64,000 nt of DNA from CAYGLF01 sp964350945 (GTDB taxonomy: Bacteria > Chlamydiota > Chlamydiia > Chlamydiales > JAAZZY01), in the NCBI GenBank assembly GCA_964350945.1, contig CAYGLF010000002.1:1-64000 (forward strand), written 5' to 3'. A program made the position numbers and the translations under genes. The notes under the pieces were generated by a model. It searched no databases. It saw only the letters and a list, made by a program, of their open reading frames with translations, and had not been told where the DNA came from. This document shows, one piece after another, positions 8,880 to 18,400 of this stretch. Positions within the stretch are counted from its first letter, which is position 1; each line of letters opens with the position of its first letter.

Positions 8880-10557
8880 CCTTTTACTTTCAATAATATG
8901 GGTCTCTCTCCCACTTGAAGCAATCTCTTGGAGTCAAGCGACTGCTCAGTCTCTCTCGCTTGAAGAACAAACAGCGCAACTGATTATGGTTCCAGTATGG
9001 ACACAAGGGCCTCAAGAAAACCTCCAAGAAACACTTTTACTTCTAGAACAATATACGATTGGAGGCATTTTGTTCATGCAAGGGTCTATTGAGGCTCAGC
9101 AGCAAGCAGCACATTTACTACAAAGTAAAAGTAAAATTCCTCTTCTGGTTGCACAAGATAATGAGTGGGGCCTTCAACTAAGACTGAACGAAGCTCTTCG
9201 ATTCCCACGTAATTTAACACTAGGAGCTATTCAAGATAATCAATTGATCTATGAATATGGGAAAGAAGTGGCTAGGCAGTGTAAGGGCGTGGAAGTTCAC
9301 CTTAATTTCGCTCCGGTGATCGATATTAATAACAACCCTCAAAATCCAGTGATTGCAGACCGCTCCTATGGGGAGAATCCTCACAATGTCATCTCAAAAA
9401 GCCGTCTATATACAAAAGGTTTACAAGAAGAAGGGGTCATAGCCTGTGCAAAACACTTTCCAGGACATGGAGATACCTCGACAGATTCTCACTATGCTCT
9501 TCCTGTAATCAATAAAACCATAGAAGATCTAGATCAACTCGAATGGAGTCCTTTTCATGCATTGATTGATGAGGGGATCCAATCCATTATGCTCGGACAT
9601 TTGCAACTACCAGCAATCAGTCCATTCCCAACTTCACTTTGTCCCACAACGGTTTCTAGTTTCTTAAGAAAAAAACTTCATTTTGAAGGGCTTATTGTTA
9701 CAGATGCCCTGAATATGAAAGCAGTCACCCAAGGATATGCACCTGGAGAAAGTGAACTGCTTGCTCTACAAGCTGGAAATGACCTTCTAGTCTTCCCCAA
9801 AAACCCAATAAAATCTATACAGGTCATTGTCGATGCGGCAACAAATAACCCTCAGCTGCAAAAAGACATTAGAAACCACTTAAATAAAATTTTGAAAGTG
9901 AAAGAAAATTTGGGTCTTGATCATCCAAAAAACCACCTACCTGTAGATCTTTTTTCAAAACAAGCTTGCCATCTTAGGTCTCAACTTTTTAAACAAGCCA
10001 TTACTCTTGTAAGTTGCCCTACAAACACCTCTAAAATTCAAAAAAAAGCCGCCTCAGCCTTTGTCCAAATCGGGCGTGACGTATCTATTAAAGATGCTCT
10101 AGAGCTGATCCACACTCCTGTTAAAGAGTCTTATCAAGGAAAAACCCCTCTCTTAAATAAACTGCAAACAGCAACCCATATTCAACCCTTTTTCCTACCT
10201 AGATCCGCTACAAAGAAAGAAGTAGCAGATCTTATGAAGGCATTAGATTCATACGATCAAATTATCATCGGGCTTTATGAGATGAATAAGTCATTTAAAA
10301 AAGACTTTGGTCTTGCCCTATCGACAAGGGAATTAATGAAAAAGCTGAGCCACAAAAAGGTCTTTGTCTGTATTTTTGGATCTCCCTATAGCCTGCGTTT
10401 TTTTGATTCCTCGCACACGATTCTGATGGCCTATGAAAATGATTGTGAAAGTCAAATTGGGTGCGCCGAAATATTACTAGGTAAACGTACTCCAAGTGGT
10501 AAGCTCCCAATAACAGCAAGTGAGCAATTTAAAGAAGGACTTGGCTTTAACCGTTAA
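8827..10557 (+). CDS. nagZ: Exported glycoside hydrolase family 3 (NagZ-like)
   Basis: GH3 N-acetylhexosaminidase-like protein. The general acid loop KHFPGHGDTSTDSH (His/Asp dyad of NagZ enzymes) and the nucleophile motif IVTDALNMKAV are both intact. NagZ removes GlcNAc from muropeptides. A hydrophobic N-terminal segment (WISLLLSIIWVSLP) followed by AIS suggests export, and a C-terminal domain (about residues 380-575) resembles the second domain of two-domain NagZ of Gram-positives. The frame is open from 8791 (TTG), with ATGs at 8800, 8806, 8818 and 8827 and no clear ribosome site. I chose 8827 because it leaves a normal signal peptide; the start is uncertain. It overlaps the upstream hydrolase. 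Confidence 0.85.
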   Translation: MLEQITPQKSLSQWSWISLLLSIIWVSLPLEAISWSQATAQSLSLEEQTAQLIMVPVWTQGPQENLQETLLLLEQYTIGGILFMQGSIEAQQQAAHLLQSKSKIPLLVAQDNEWGLQLRLNEALRFPRNLTLGAIQDNQLIYEYGKEVARQCKGVEVHLNFAPVIDINNNPQNPVIADRSYGENPHNVISKSRLYTKGLQEEGVIACAKHFPGHGDTSTDSHYALPVINKTIEDLDQLEWSPFHALIDEGIQSIMLGHLQLPAISPFPTSLCPTTVSSFLRKKLHFEGLIVTDALNMKAVTQGYAPGESELLALQAGNDLLVFPKNPIKSIQVIVDAATNNPQLQKDIRNHLNKILKVKENLGLDHPKNHLPVDLFSKQACHLRSQLFKQAITLVSCPTNTSKIQKKAASAFVQIGRDVSIKDALELIHTPVKESYQGKTPLLNKLQTATHIQPFFLPRSATKKEVADLMKALDSYDQIIIGLYEMNKSFKKDFGLALSTRELMKKLSHKKVFVCIFGSPYSLRFFDSSHTILMAYENDCESQIGCAEILLGKRTPSGKLPITASEQFKEGLGFNR

Positions 10558-10912
10558 AGTCTAAAGGCATTTCAGTCTTAAGCCAATATTTAGAAATTTT
10601 TCCACCTTTCAGGTGGGCCACCAAAATAGAGGGGATTGAAAGCGATTTTGCATCAGGATTAATTTTCTGAACAGCATGTAAAACAAATGACTGCCCTTCA
10701 ATAATTAGGTCTAAGATTTCAATTTTAATATTCTTCATATGCTTTTGAAAAACACCCACTTTCTTAGTAAGTAACTCTAGATTCTGCGGCTCGTCATTAT
10801 AATAACCTTCAAAATCAGAATGATAAAATTGCTCGAGTTGACCTGCTTGATGTTTTTCCCAGATAACTTCAATCCACTTTTTCACAAACTGCTTTACTTG
10901 ATCTCTTTCCAT
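10547..10912 (-). CDS. NTF2/SnoaL-like protein A
   Basis: A 121-residue protein with the alpha+beta pattern of the NTF2/SnoaL superfamily: an N-terminal helix with WIEVIWEKHQAG, a segment QFYHSDFEGYYN, and alternating beta strands to the end (ILVAHLKGGKISKYWLKTEM). Proteins of this fold bind small hydrophobic ligands or act as isomerases; no function can be assigned. It lies immediately downstream of a similar protein and overlaps the end of the GH3 gene by 11 bp in convergent orientation. Confidence 0.6.
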   Translation of the reverse strand: MERDQVKQFVKKWIEVIWEKHQAGQLEQFYHSDFEGYYNDEPQNLELLTKKVGVFQKHMKNIKIEILDLIIEGQSFVLHAVQKINPDAKSLSIPSILVAHLKGGKISKYWLKTEMPLDFNG

Positions 10913-10923
10913 AGTCCCCTTTG

Positions 10924-11313
10924 CTACTCAATCGGTTTTGTTTTATCTACAGGAAGTTTTGTAATGATCCAACATTCTCTAACTTTTTCATCTTCAAAAT
11001 GATAAATAAAAAATATGTTATCTTCCAAACACTCTTTATCTTCTTTACTTTCAATTTTCATATAGAGACGAATGCCAGCTTTTTCATTTTCGTAGATGAA
11101 ATCCTGCACCTTAATCTCTAAAACCTGATAATGCTCGGCAAAATTAATAATCTGAAGGCGAAGCTCTTCTAAGTTCAAAGATTGTGAATTAATATGACAC
11201 TCAAGGTGCTCTAAATAATCTCTTTCAAAATTTGTCGAATCTTCATTTTTAAAAAGCTGTAAAACAGATGAAAAAATCTGCTGTGCGTCTAACTTATTCA
11301 TACTCAATCTCAA
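10924..11313 (-). CDS. NTF2/SnoaL-like protein B
   Basis: The 129-residue protein has the same layout as the next gene downstream: N-terminal helices, a short acidic centre, then beta strands ending with IFFIYHFEDEKVRECWIITKLPVD, parallel to the ILVAHLKGGKISKYWLKTEMPLD end of its neighbour. I read the two as divergent tandem paralogues. The start overlaps the stop of recD by 4 bp, so recD and both small genes are likely cotranscribed. Confidence 0.6.
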   Translation of the reverse strand: MRLSMNKLDAQQIFSSVLQLFKNEDSTNFERDYLEHLECHINSQSLNLEELRLQIINFAEHYQVLEIKVQDFIYENEKAGIRLYMKIESKEDKECLEDNIFFIYHFEDEKVRECWIITKLPVDKTKPIE

Positions 11314-12911
11314 CTACTTAAGCCAGATATACGGGCTACTTTATTTTTTACTAATCTCTCAAGTGTATGACTATTAGAAAAAACTTCAAGGTCTTTTTTT
11401 GCACGTGTAAGTGCTGTGTATAAAAGCTCTCTACCAAAAGCTTCACTCCCTGGAGGGATTAAAATGCTGACTTTTTCATACTCACTGCCTTGGCTTTTAT
11501 GGACCGAAAGACAATGTGCTAATTCATAGGAAGGTAACAATGCTAGAGGGATTCTTCTAACTCCTTCTTGAGGATCAAAATGACTTTGCTCAGAGCCTCT
11601 CGCAAAAAAAATCGCTTCTTCAAAATTATGTATAAAACCAATATCTCCATTAAACAAATCTAAGCGGTAGTTATTTGCCCCAATTATAATGGGATGCGGG
11701 TAACTAGTAGGGAGATTCTTTTTTAGTAACTCATTTAGAAACTCAGATCCATAAACCCCTCTTCTCATAGGGGTTAAAATTTTATAACGAGACAGACCAT
11801 TCAGTTTTTGAAGCAGTGTTTCTTCCCTCTGAGGGGCAATTTTACTTAAAAAATGCGTCGCTAGATCTTGCGGACTCGGAAGGGGGAATAAAGCCCCTCT
11901 TTTTTCTAAACCTTCGATAAAACAAGAAGCTTCCCCCATTTTAACACTTTGCGCACTTTGCAAAATATCTTTGATATCGGTTCTCAAACACTCTGTAAGC
12001 TCTGATTTAGATTGGCTCATTTTGAGAAGATCACAAAAAATACTTCCAGATCCTACCGGAGGCAGCTGATCGGGGTCTCCTAAGAAAATCAAACGCGAGC
12101 GCGGCTTGTAATGCTTTAAAAGTTTTAAGATTAAAGGGGCGTCAACCATAGAGCTCTCATCTACTAGGATCAAATCATAAGGCAGATATGAGTCTATCTC
12201 ATGGTAAAAAAGACGATGTAATGTCATCGCATGCAGCTTATTTGATTCACCGCTTTGAGAAAAATAGTTTTGTAGATTTGAGACCGCTTTTCCCGTGGGG
12301 GCAACTAATGCCAAACGCGCCTGAGGAAAAAGCTGTAAAAAAGCACGGGTTAATTGATATGCTGTATAGGTTTTTCCTACCCCTGGACCTCCAGTTATAA
12401 AAGAAAGGCAGCTTCGCAAACTTTTTTCTACAGCCTGGCGCTGCATCACCGAGGTCGTATCTGATAAAAGTACCTCTCCTACTTCTAACTGAGGAATATC
12501 TTGCTCTACATTTAAAAATAGCTCTTTTATTTCATTTTCTAAAAGCTCATTTCTCTTTAAATACAAGCGATCTTCTTTGAAGGTTATCAAAGAGTTTGGA
12601 CACTGTTTAAGCAAACGTGCACCAACTAAAATTTGATCTTCAAAAGGTTGATAATCAACATTTTCCATGGGCCATAATTGTGAAAGAGGTGGCTTTAACT
12701 GTGGTGAAACCTCAACACATAAATGCCCCTGGCGGGAAGCACAAAATAAATAAGCTAGTACAAGCTGAAAAGACTCCTCTCCTTTAGAAAGCCAACTCGC
12801 TGCTACAATATCGAGTGTATTGAGACAGTCTTGCTCTTTTAAAAAATCTATGAGAGAAACAGATGCAGACTCAGCATCTAGTAAGCTTAGTTCAGAAGTC
12901 GTCACACACAC
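11310..12911 (-). CDS. recD: Exodeoxyribonuclease V alpha subunit RecD
   Basis: A 533-residue SF1B helicase. Walker A is GGPGVGKT (about residues 174-181), Walker B is LVDESSMVD, followed by IFLGDPDQLPPVGSGSIF (motif III) and the C-terminal motifs LAHCLSVHKSQGSEYEKV (V) and LLYTALTRAKKDLEVF (VI). It is somewhat shorter than E. coli RecD, mainly in the N-terminal RecB-contact domain. RecD is the 5'-3' motor of RecBCD in double-strand break repair. recB and recC lie about 3 kb away on the same strand, separated by two plus-strand genes. The start is probably GTG, with AAAGG just upstream. Confidence 0.92.
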   Translation of the reverse strand: MCVTTSELSLLDAESASVSLIDFLKEQDCLNTLDIVAASWLSKGEESFQLVLAYLFCASRQGHLCVEVSPQLKPPLSQLWPMENVDYQPFEDQILVGARLLKQCPNSLITFKEDRLYLKRNELLENEIKELFLNVEQDIPQLEVGEVLLSDTTSVMQRQAVEKSLRSCLSFITGGPGVGKTYTAYQLTRAFLQLFPQARLALVAPTGKAVSNLQNYFSQSGESNKLHAMTLHRLFYHEIDSYLPYDLILVDESSMVDAPLILKLLKHYKPRSRLIFLGDPDQLPPVGSGSIFCDLLKMSQSKSELTECLRTDIKDILQSAQSVKMGEASCFIEGLEKRGALFPLPSPQDLATHFLSKIAPQREETLLQKLNGLSRYKILTPMRRGVYGSEFLNELLKKNLPTSYPHPIIIGANNYRLDLFNGDIGFIHNFEEAIFFARGSEQSHFDPQEGVRRIPLALLPSYELAHCLSVHKSQGSEYEKVSILIPPGSEAFGRELLYTALTRAKKDLEVFSNSHTLERLVKNKVARISGLSS

Positions 12912-13001
12912 ACCTTTTTTTTGGCAAAACCACTATAATATTTACGTCTATTTTTTTATATGAAATGATAGGCTATTGACCTTTAACCCCAACACGTCTC
13001 A

Positions 13002-15059
13002 ATGAGAACCAAAATAGCGGCTTTTGCAGCTTTCATTTTTTTTTACACAACTCTTTTTACTTTAGATGCAATTCCCCTCCTAACGGACAGTCAAGATATT
13101 GTCAGTTTATTCCCAAAAAACATTACTGAGGTTATCTCTTTTAAAGAAGAGACTATCAAAGAAGGTGAACAGCGAATTCTTTGCCTTCGTAATGCCATTT
13201 TAGGAGACCTTCCCTTTGAAAAAATTCTTAACCAACTCGATGAAGTCTTAGCTTTTATTTTTTCTAGAAGCTCTATTATGGAAGCAATGTCACTGACAGT
13301 AGAAGATGAGTCTTTAAGAGATGAAATTAACAAAAGCTATGCCAAACTTACACAGTATTACGATGATTTTTTTATCACAGAAAATGAAATCTACCGATTT
13401 TTAAAAAGGCCCCGAAAAATCCTAGAACTTTCCGAGGAGAATCAGGCATTTCTGCAAGATGTTTGTAGTTGCTTTGAAGACAACGGGCAAAACTTAACCG
13501 ATGAAAGTCGTCTTGAGGTTCAAGAGCTTAAAAAAGAAATCTCACAACTTGAAATCGATTTTATCCAAAATCTACAGCTCGATTCTTCAACTCTTTTTGT
13601 GAGCCAAAAAGATCTCCCGGGAGTTAGCCATTCTTTTTTAGAAAGCTATAAGAAAGACGAATTTGGCCGCTTTGAACTCCCTTGTAATCGACAAGTCTAC
13701 AGCCAAATTATGTATAACTGTAAGTCAGAGAAAACCCGCCGCCAATACTATGACGCCCATACCAACCGTGCCTTCCCTCAAAATGAATCCCTATTGAAAA
13801 AGCTAATTGCTAAAAGAGATGCTCTTGCAAAAAAACTGGGTTATTCAAGCTTCAACCACCTGAGGTTACATCGACAAATCTATGAAGACCCTAAAGAGGT
13901 CATGTCTTTTCTGGATAAACTTTGGCAGCAAGGATCTCAAAAGGGACAGGTTGAATTTGAGACCTTAACTCAAAACTTGCCTAAAAATATTCAGATGACT
14001 TCAGAAGGGAAACTCAATGAATGGGACCTATCCTACGTAAGTGCCTGTTATGAAAAAAGAAGCTCTTCAATCAATCAAGAAGAAATCTCACGCTATTTCC
14101 CCCTAGAAACAACGTTTAAAGGGTTGATGGAAGTGTACCAGCAATTTTTTGGAATATCTATCACACAAGAGCCCATAAGTGGCCTATGGAACGATGATCT
14201 TCAATTACTCAAGATATCAGAGCCCAGTGGCGCCATTTTGGGCTATATTCTCTTAGACTTATTTCCCCGCCCCAACAAATACCCTCATGCTTGTGATATC
14301 CCTTTAATTCCTGGAGGCACCATTAAAAATGTCAAACATCCTGCTTTAGATGTCGTCATTGCTAATTTTCCTAAACCCCACGGATCTCAACCAACTTTAC
14401 TAAAACATTCAGATGTAAGCACTTTTTTTCATGAGTTTGGACATGCTCTACATGATATTGTTATCAACAATAACACGCTATATTTCTCAAACCTATTCCA
14501 CATCCAGTATGACTTTGTAGAACTTCCCTCACAGCTTTTGGAAGAATGGCTGTGGGATCCAGATATTTTAAAAATGATTAGCAGTCACTACATTACCAAA
14601 AAACCTCTCTCCAATGCCTTAATCCAGGAAATGATTCGCACTAAAAACAATTTGATAGGCTCTTATATTCAAGCGCAATGTTATTTATCTTTTTTAGCAC
14701 TCAATTATTTTTCAGAAGGGGCCGATAAAGACCCTACTGCCATTAAAAATGATTTAAAAAAGCTTTTTCTTCCCCACTCAGTAGGCAGCATAGAGGATCA
14801 CTCACATTTATCTTTTAGTCACTTAACAGACTATGGCCCTATGTATTATGGATATTTGTGGTCCAAAGTATTTGCTAAAGACCTTTTTCAAGAGATAAAA
14901 AAAGAAGGTTTGTTAAACCCCAAAGTTGGGTTAAGATACCGTCAACAAGTGCTAGAGAAGGGGGGTGCTGTGCGCCCTCAAAAACTCTTATATGATTTTT
15001 TGAAAAGAGAACCCTCACAAGATGCATTTATAGAATCATTACAAATGGAGAAACTATGA
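13002..15059 (+). CDS. Exported M3-family (thimet/oligopeptidase) metallopeptidase
   Basis: A 685-residue peptidase of family M3. The zinc site is H477-E-F-G-H481 in FFHEFGHALHD, and the third ligand is E507 in DFVELPSQLLEEW, as in thimet oligopeptidase. The rest of the fold is present, including YGPMYYGYLWSKVFAKDLF near the end, which carries the conserved substrate-binding Tyr/His region. The N-terminus has a signal-peptide-like segment (IAAFAAFIFFYTTLF followed by DAIP), unusual for a family that is mostly cytoplasmic. The last bases overlap the lipoprotein gene by 4 bp (ATGA), so the two are coupled. Confidence 0.9.
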   Translation: MRTKIAAFAAFIFFYTTLFTLDAIPLLTDSQDIVSLFPKNITEVISFKEETIKEGEQRILCLRNAILGDLPFEKILNQLDEVLAFIFSRSSIMEAMSLTVEDESLRDEINKSYAKLTQYYDDFFITENEIYRFLKRPRKILELSEENQAFLQDVCSCFEDNGQNLTDESRLEVQELKKEISQLEIDFIQNLQLDSSTLFVSQKDLPGVSHSFLESYKKDEFGRFELPCNRQVYSQIMYNCKSEKTRRQYYDAHTNRAFPQNESLLKKLIAKRDALAKKLGYSSFNHLRLHRQIYEDPKEVMSFLDKLWQQGSQKGQVEFETLTQNLPKNIQMTSEGKLNEWDLSYVSACYEKRSSSINQEEISRYFPLETTFKGLMEVYQQFFGISITQEPISGLWNDDLQLLKISEPSGAILGYILLDLFPRPNKYPHACDIPLIPGGTIKNVKHPALDVVIANFPKPHGSQPTLLKHSDVSTFFHEFGHALHDIVINNNTLYFSNLFHIQYDFVELPSQLLEEWLWDPDILKMISSHYITKKPLSNALIQEMIRTKNNLIGSYIQAQCYLSFLALNYFSEGADKDPTAIKNDLKKLFLPHSVGSIEDHSHLSFSHLTDYGPMYYGYLWSKVFAKDLFQEIKKEGLLNPKVGLRYRQQVLEKGGAVRPQKLLYDFLKREPSQDAFIESLQMEKL

Positions 15060-15472
15060 AGTACAAACCTTTTTTCTTTGCGCTCATCGCGCTGTTCACT
15101 TTGTCCTCATGTAACACAAATAATCCAATAGTCCCCAAATACTTTCATGGCTATGTTGTTGGATTTTTAGCACAACCATCCGCTAGAAGTGGAAGTATGG
15201 GTGTAAAAAATGAACATATTTTTCACTTTCATGATGATGATTCATATGAAAGCTTTAGAAATCAAGAAATCAATAATGCTGGAGAATACTCTTATCATAG
15301 AGAATCTACAGATACAGCGGTTATCCTTTTAACCTATTCTACTCTGCAACAAAATTATGACTACAAGATAGCGTTAACTTTTAAAGATGCTCAGCATGGA
15401 ACATGGGAAACGACTTATTTCACAAACCAAGCGGAATCCGATGAAGGAACTTTTACCATTTTTCAAAGGTAA
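15056..15472 (+). CDS. Small lipoprotein
   Basis: 138 residues with a clear lipoprotein signal (hydrophobic FFFALIALFTLSSC, lipobox LSSC, Cys19). The mature part is rich in His, Tyr and charged residues and looks like a small beta domain resembling lipocalin-type repeats of strands (IFHFHDDDSYESF, HGTWETTYF). No family is recognised. Its ATGA overlap with the M3 peptidase suggests joint translation, so it may act with that exported peptidase at the outer membrane. Confidence 0.75.
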   Translation: MKYKPFFFALIALFTLSSCNTNNPIVPKYFHGYVVGFLAQPSARSGSMGVKNEHIFHFHDDDSYESFRNQEINNAGEYSYHRESTDTAVILLTYSTLQQNYDYKIALTFKDAQHGTWETTYFTNQAESDEGTFTIFQR

Positions 15473-15489
15473 GAGCTGATAAAAGCTCT
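15472..15489. terminator. Short inverted repeat between convergent genes
   Basis: AGAGCT (15472-15477) and AGCTCT (15484-15489) form a 6-bp stem with a 6-nt loop directly after the lipoprotein stop and before the recB stop. There is no good T run on the plus strand, so termination activity is doubtful. Confidence 0.3.
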
Positions 15490-18400
15490 AATTAACTTTA
15501 AATAAACCCTGGCCGCTTTCATCCAACCCTCTGATAAACCAGTAATAACTGCCTCCAAAACACTCTTCAAAAGGGCGCGGATCCATGTGCTGGAGGATTT
15601 TCTTAAGGGCCTGACGATATATTTTTTCTTGGATAAAGTAGTAGTGAGCGTCCATTGCTTGCTGTAAAGAAGAGGCTGTATAAGAGGGAAGCCAATTTGT
15701 TTTATAATCAATAAGATAATATTTCCCAGATACTAAACAAATTAAATCGATAAACCCGTGCAAATAATTTCCTTTTGAAACCAACTCTTCTATTTGCAAA
15801 GAGGGGGGATGAGGATATAAAAATTCACTTTCCTTTAGGGTCTTTTCTTTTTCCAAATTTTTTAAAGAAAAAGCACCTTCAATGGACACACTCAAAAGGC
15901 GCTCTATCTGATTTCTAATAACCTCCTGCCAAGGCTCAAAGCTTGTTCCTACAATACAAGAGTCTATTGAAAATTCAGGATCTTGAAAATCAATTTTTTC
16001 TAGGATGTCATGAAATAACGAACCTGTTGCAGCTCCTGCTGGCAGCGTATGAATGGTTTTATCTTCATTCAAAAAATCATGGGGCGCTTGAATATTAGAT
16101 GCGGCTAATTTTTGTGACAGTAAAAGCGAGCTAAAGGAATTTTTGGTTTGTTTAACAAACTTTAACTGACTTTGTTCGGGAGGTAAGATATCTATACTTT
16201 TTTGTATCAATCGATGTTCTACCTCCAAAGGCCCCTTGCAAAAAGTGGCTGTTATTTCAGGTTGAGTTTCAATCCACTTTTTCAGGCTTTGAGCATCAAG
16301 CTGCAACTTATCTAAAAAAAGGTCCATCGCAGAAAGATCTTTTGCTGAATCTGTAAATATACATGGGATGTAAAGCCGTTGTTTTGCACGTGTTAGAGCA
16401 ACATAAAGCTGACGTAATTTTTCTGCATTCTGCTCATTTTTGTATAGCTCAAGCTCTTGAGGAGAAATGCTTTGAGTAGGGGACAACTTTTGCGAGTCTT
16501 CTTTTAGAATCAACAGATCCTTTTCTTTCACTTGATTAACCAGCCCCAGGGCAAATACAATTTCAAACTCAAGCCCCTTGCTCATATGAAGAGTCAGAAT
16601 CTGAATGCCTACTTCTTCAAAATTCTGTCTTAGGGGATGCGTTTTTTCTGCTAAATAATTTACCTCGCTCAGACATTCTAAGCATTTGAGCAGTTGCATG
16701 GGAGTTTTTCCAGCAAGTTCTTCTTGAACCATTAAATCCTTGATTTGCTCTAGCTCCGAGTAGAGATAGATTCCATCTACTGAAGATAAAATCTTCTCAT
16801 AAATAGAACTATTTAATAATGTAGCTTGGTTCATTAACCCATCATAAAAAGCTAAAAAACCTTTTTCAAAAAGCAAGGTATTTAAATCTAAAAAATGCTG
16901 GATGAGCAATCGTAAATGTTCTTCTTCAAAAATTTCTTGTGGGAAATTTAAAATTGAATTGAGCTTTAGTGAAAACAGCTCCCGGATACTTTTTGGATGC
17001 AAGATAGCTCTAAATATTTGGGTAAATTGCTTTACTGAATCAAGCCCCTGCAGAGACTCTGGGCGAGTGGATGTAAAGGGGAGCTGATAGCTTTTCAAAA
17101 AATGCTTCAAGCGCGCTCCTTGAAAACGATCTCTAACCAATATGGCAAATGCATCCCAGGCAATATTTTTTTGTTCGTGCAGCCTCAAAATCTCATTAAC
17201 AATAAATGGAAATAAAATGGTTTCTTCAACCTTTTTAGAGGGGACTGTTTGAGCCCGTTCTTTTTGCTCGCCAATTAAAAAATGAATAGAACCTTTTTTA
17301 TCCCCATAGTCCACCTTTTGAACTGTTTGTGAACTTAAAATAGGGGTATAGCTAAGGGTTTCTTTTGTTTTAGGAAGCATAAGCCATGCATCCCCACGTT
17401 TATTAAATAAGTTATTAAGCGCATCTAAAAGTTGTGGCTGAGATCTGTAGTTAGTGTTGAGCTCCATTTTTTGACTCACCCCTAACATTTGAGCTGCTTT
17501 CAAGTAGGTATAAATGTCAGCCCTTCTAAAAGAATAAATCGATTGCTTTGGATCACCTACCAGATAAAAAGGTCGATGAAAAGAAGTGTTTTCTAAGAAA
17601 ATTGTGGAGAGAATTTCCCATTGCAAAGGATCAGTATCTTGAAATTCATCAATGATCACCGCCTGAGTCTCCTCAGAGATTTTTCCTGCTATCTGAGGAT
17701 TTTTCACAAGATCTCTAAATTTTTGTAAAATATTTTGAGGTGTTAGAAGATGGTTTTTTTCAAAATAGCGAAGCAGAAGTTGATAACTTTTTGAACACAC
17801 CATACAAAACGCATTCTCTTTACTACTAGCTTGATCTAGAAGGGGAAACAAGAGTTTGCTCAACCTCTTTTCAAAAGCAAAATGAACAGCGTACAGCTCT
17901 GGTTTTTCAATGACTTTTTTCTTTAAGTTTTTTGCTTGAAAAATAGCTTTAAAAGTGGGGTAGCTTGCAAGAGCAGATTCAAAGTATTCGCTTGTCAAAC
18001 CTGGATTAAATAACTTTGAGAGCTTTTCAAGGGCGTCCTCCAAATCTTTATGAACTTCTCCTTTAATATTCGCTGCCCCCTTATAAGCGCTTAAAGCATG
18101 GGAATAACTTTGAAGGAATTGCTCCTCGTTGAGAGCTTGTATTTTTTGTAATCTTTTAATTTCTTGAAGACACCGCTGATAAAGAGTTTTAAAAGGAACT
18201 CCCTCTTCAATGGGCGTTTCTTTAGAAAGCTGGAGCACACAGCTTTTTAAAAAAAGCTGGAAATCATTTTTATACGCACGCAAAAGGAGGTGAATCTGAC
18301 TGGTGCTTAAATCTTCTTTTTCCAAGTAAAAACTTAAAAAATCACGAACAATCGTCTCGTATGTTTTTATATTCACCTGCGAGTCATCGAAGTCTTGTGA

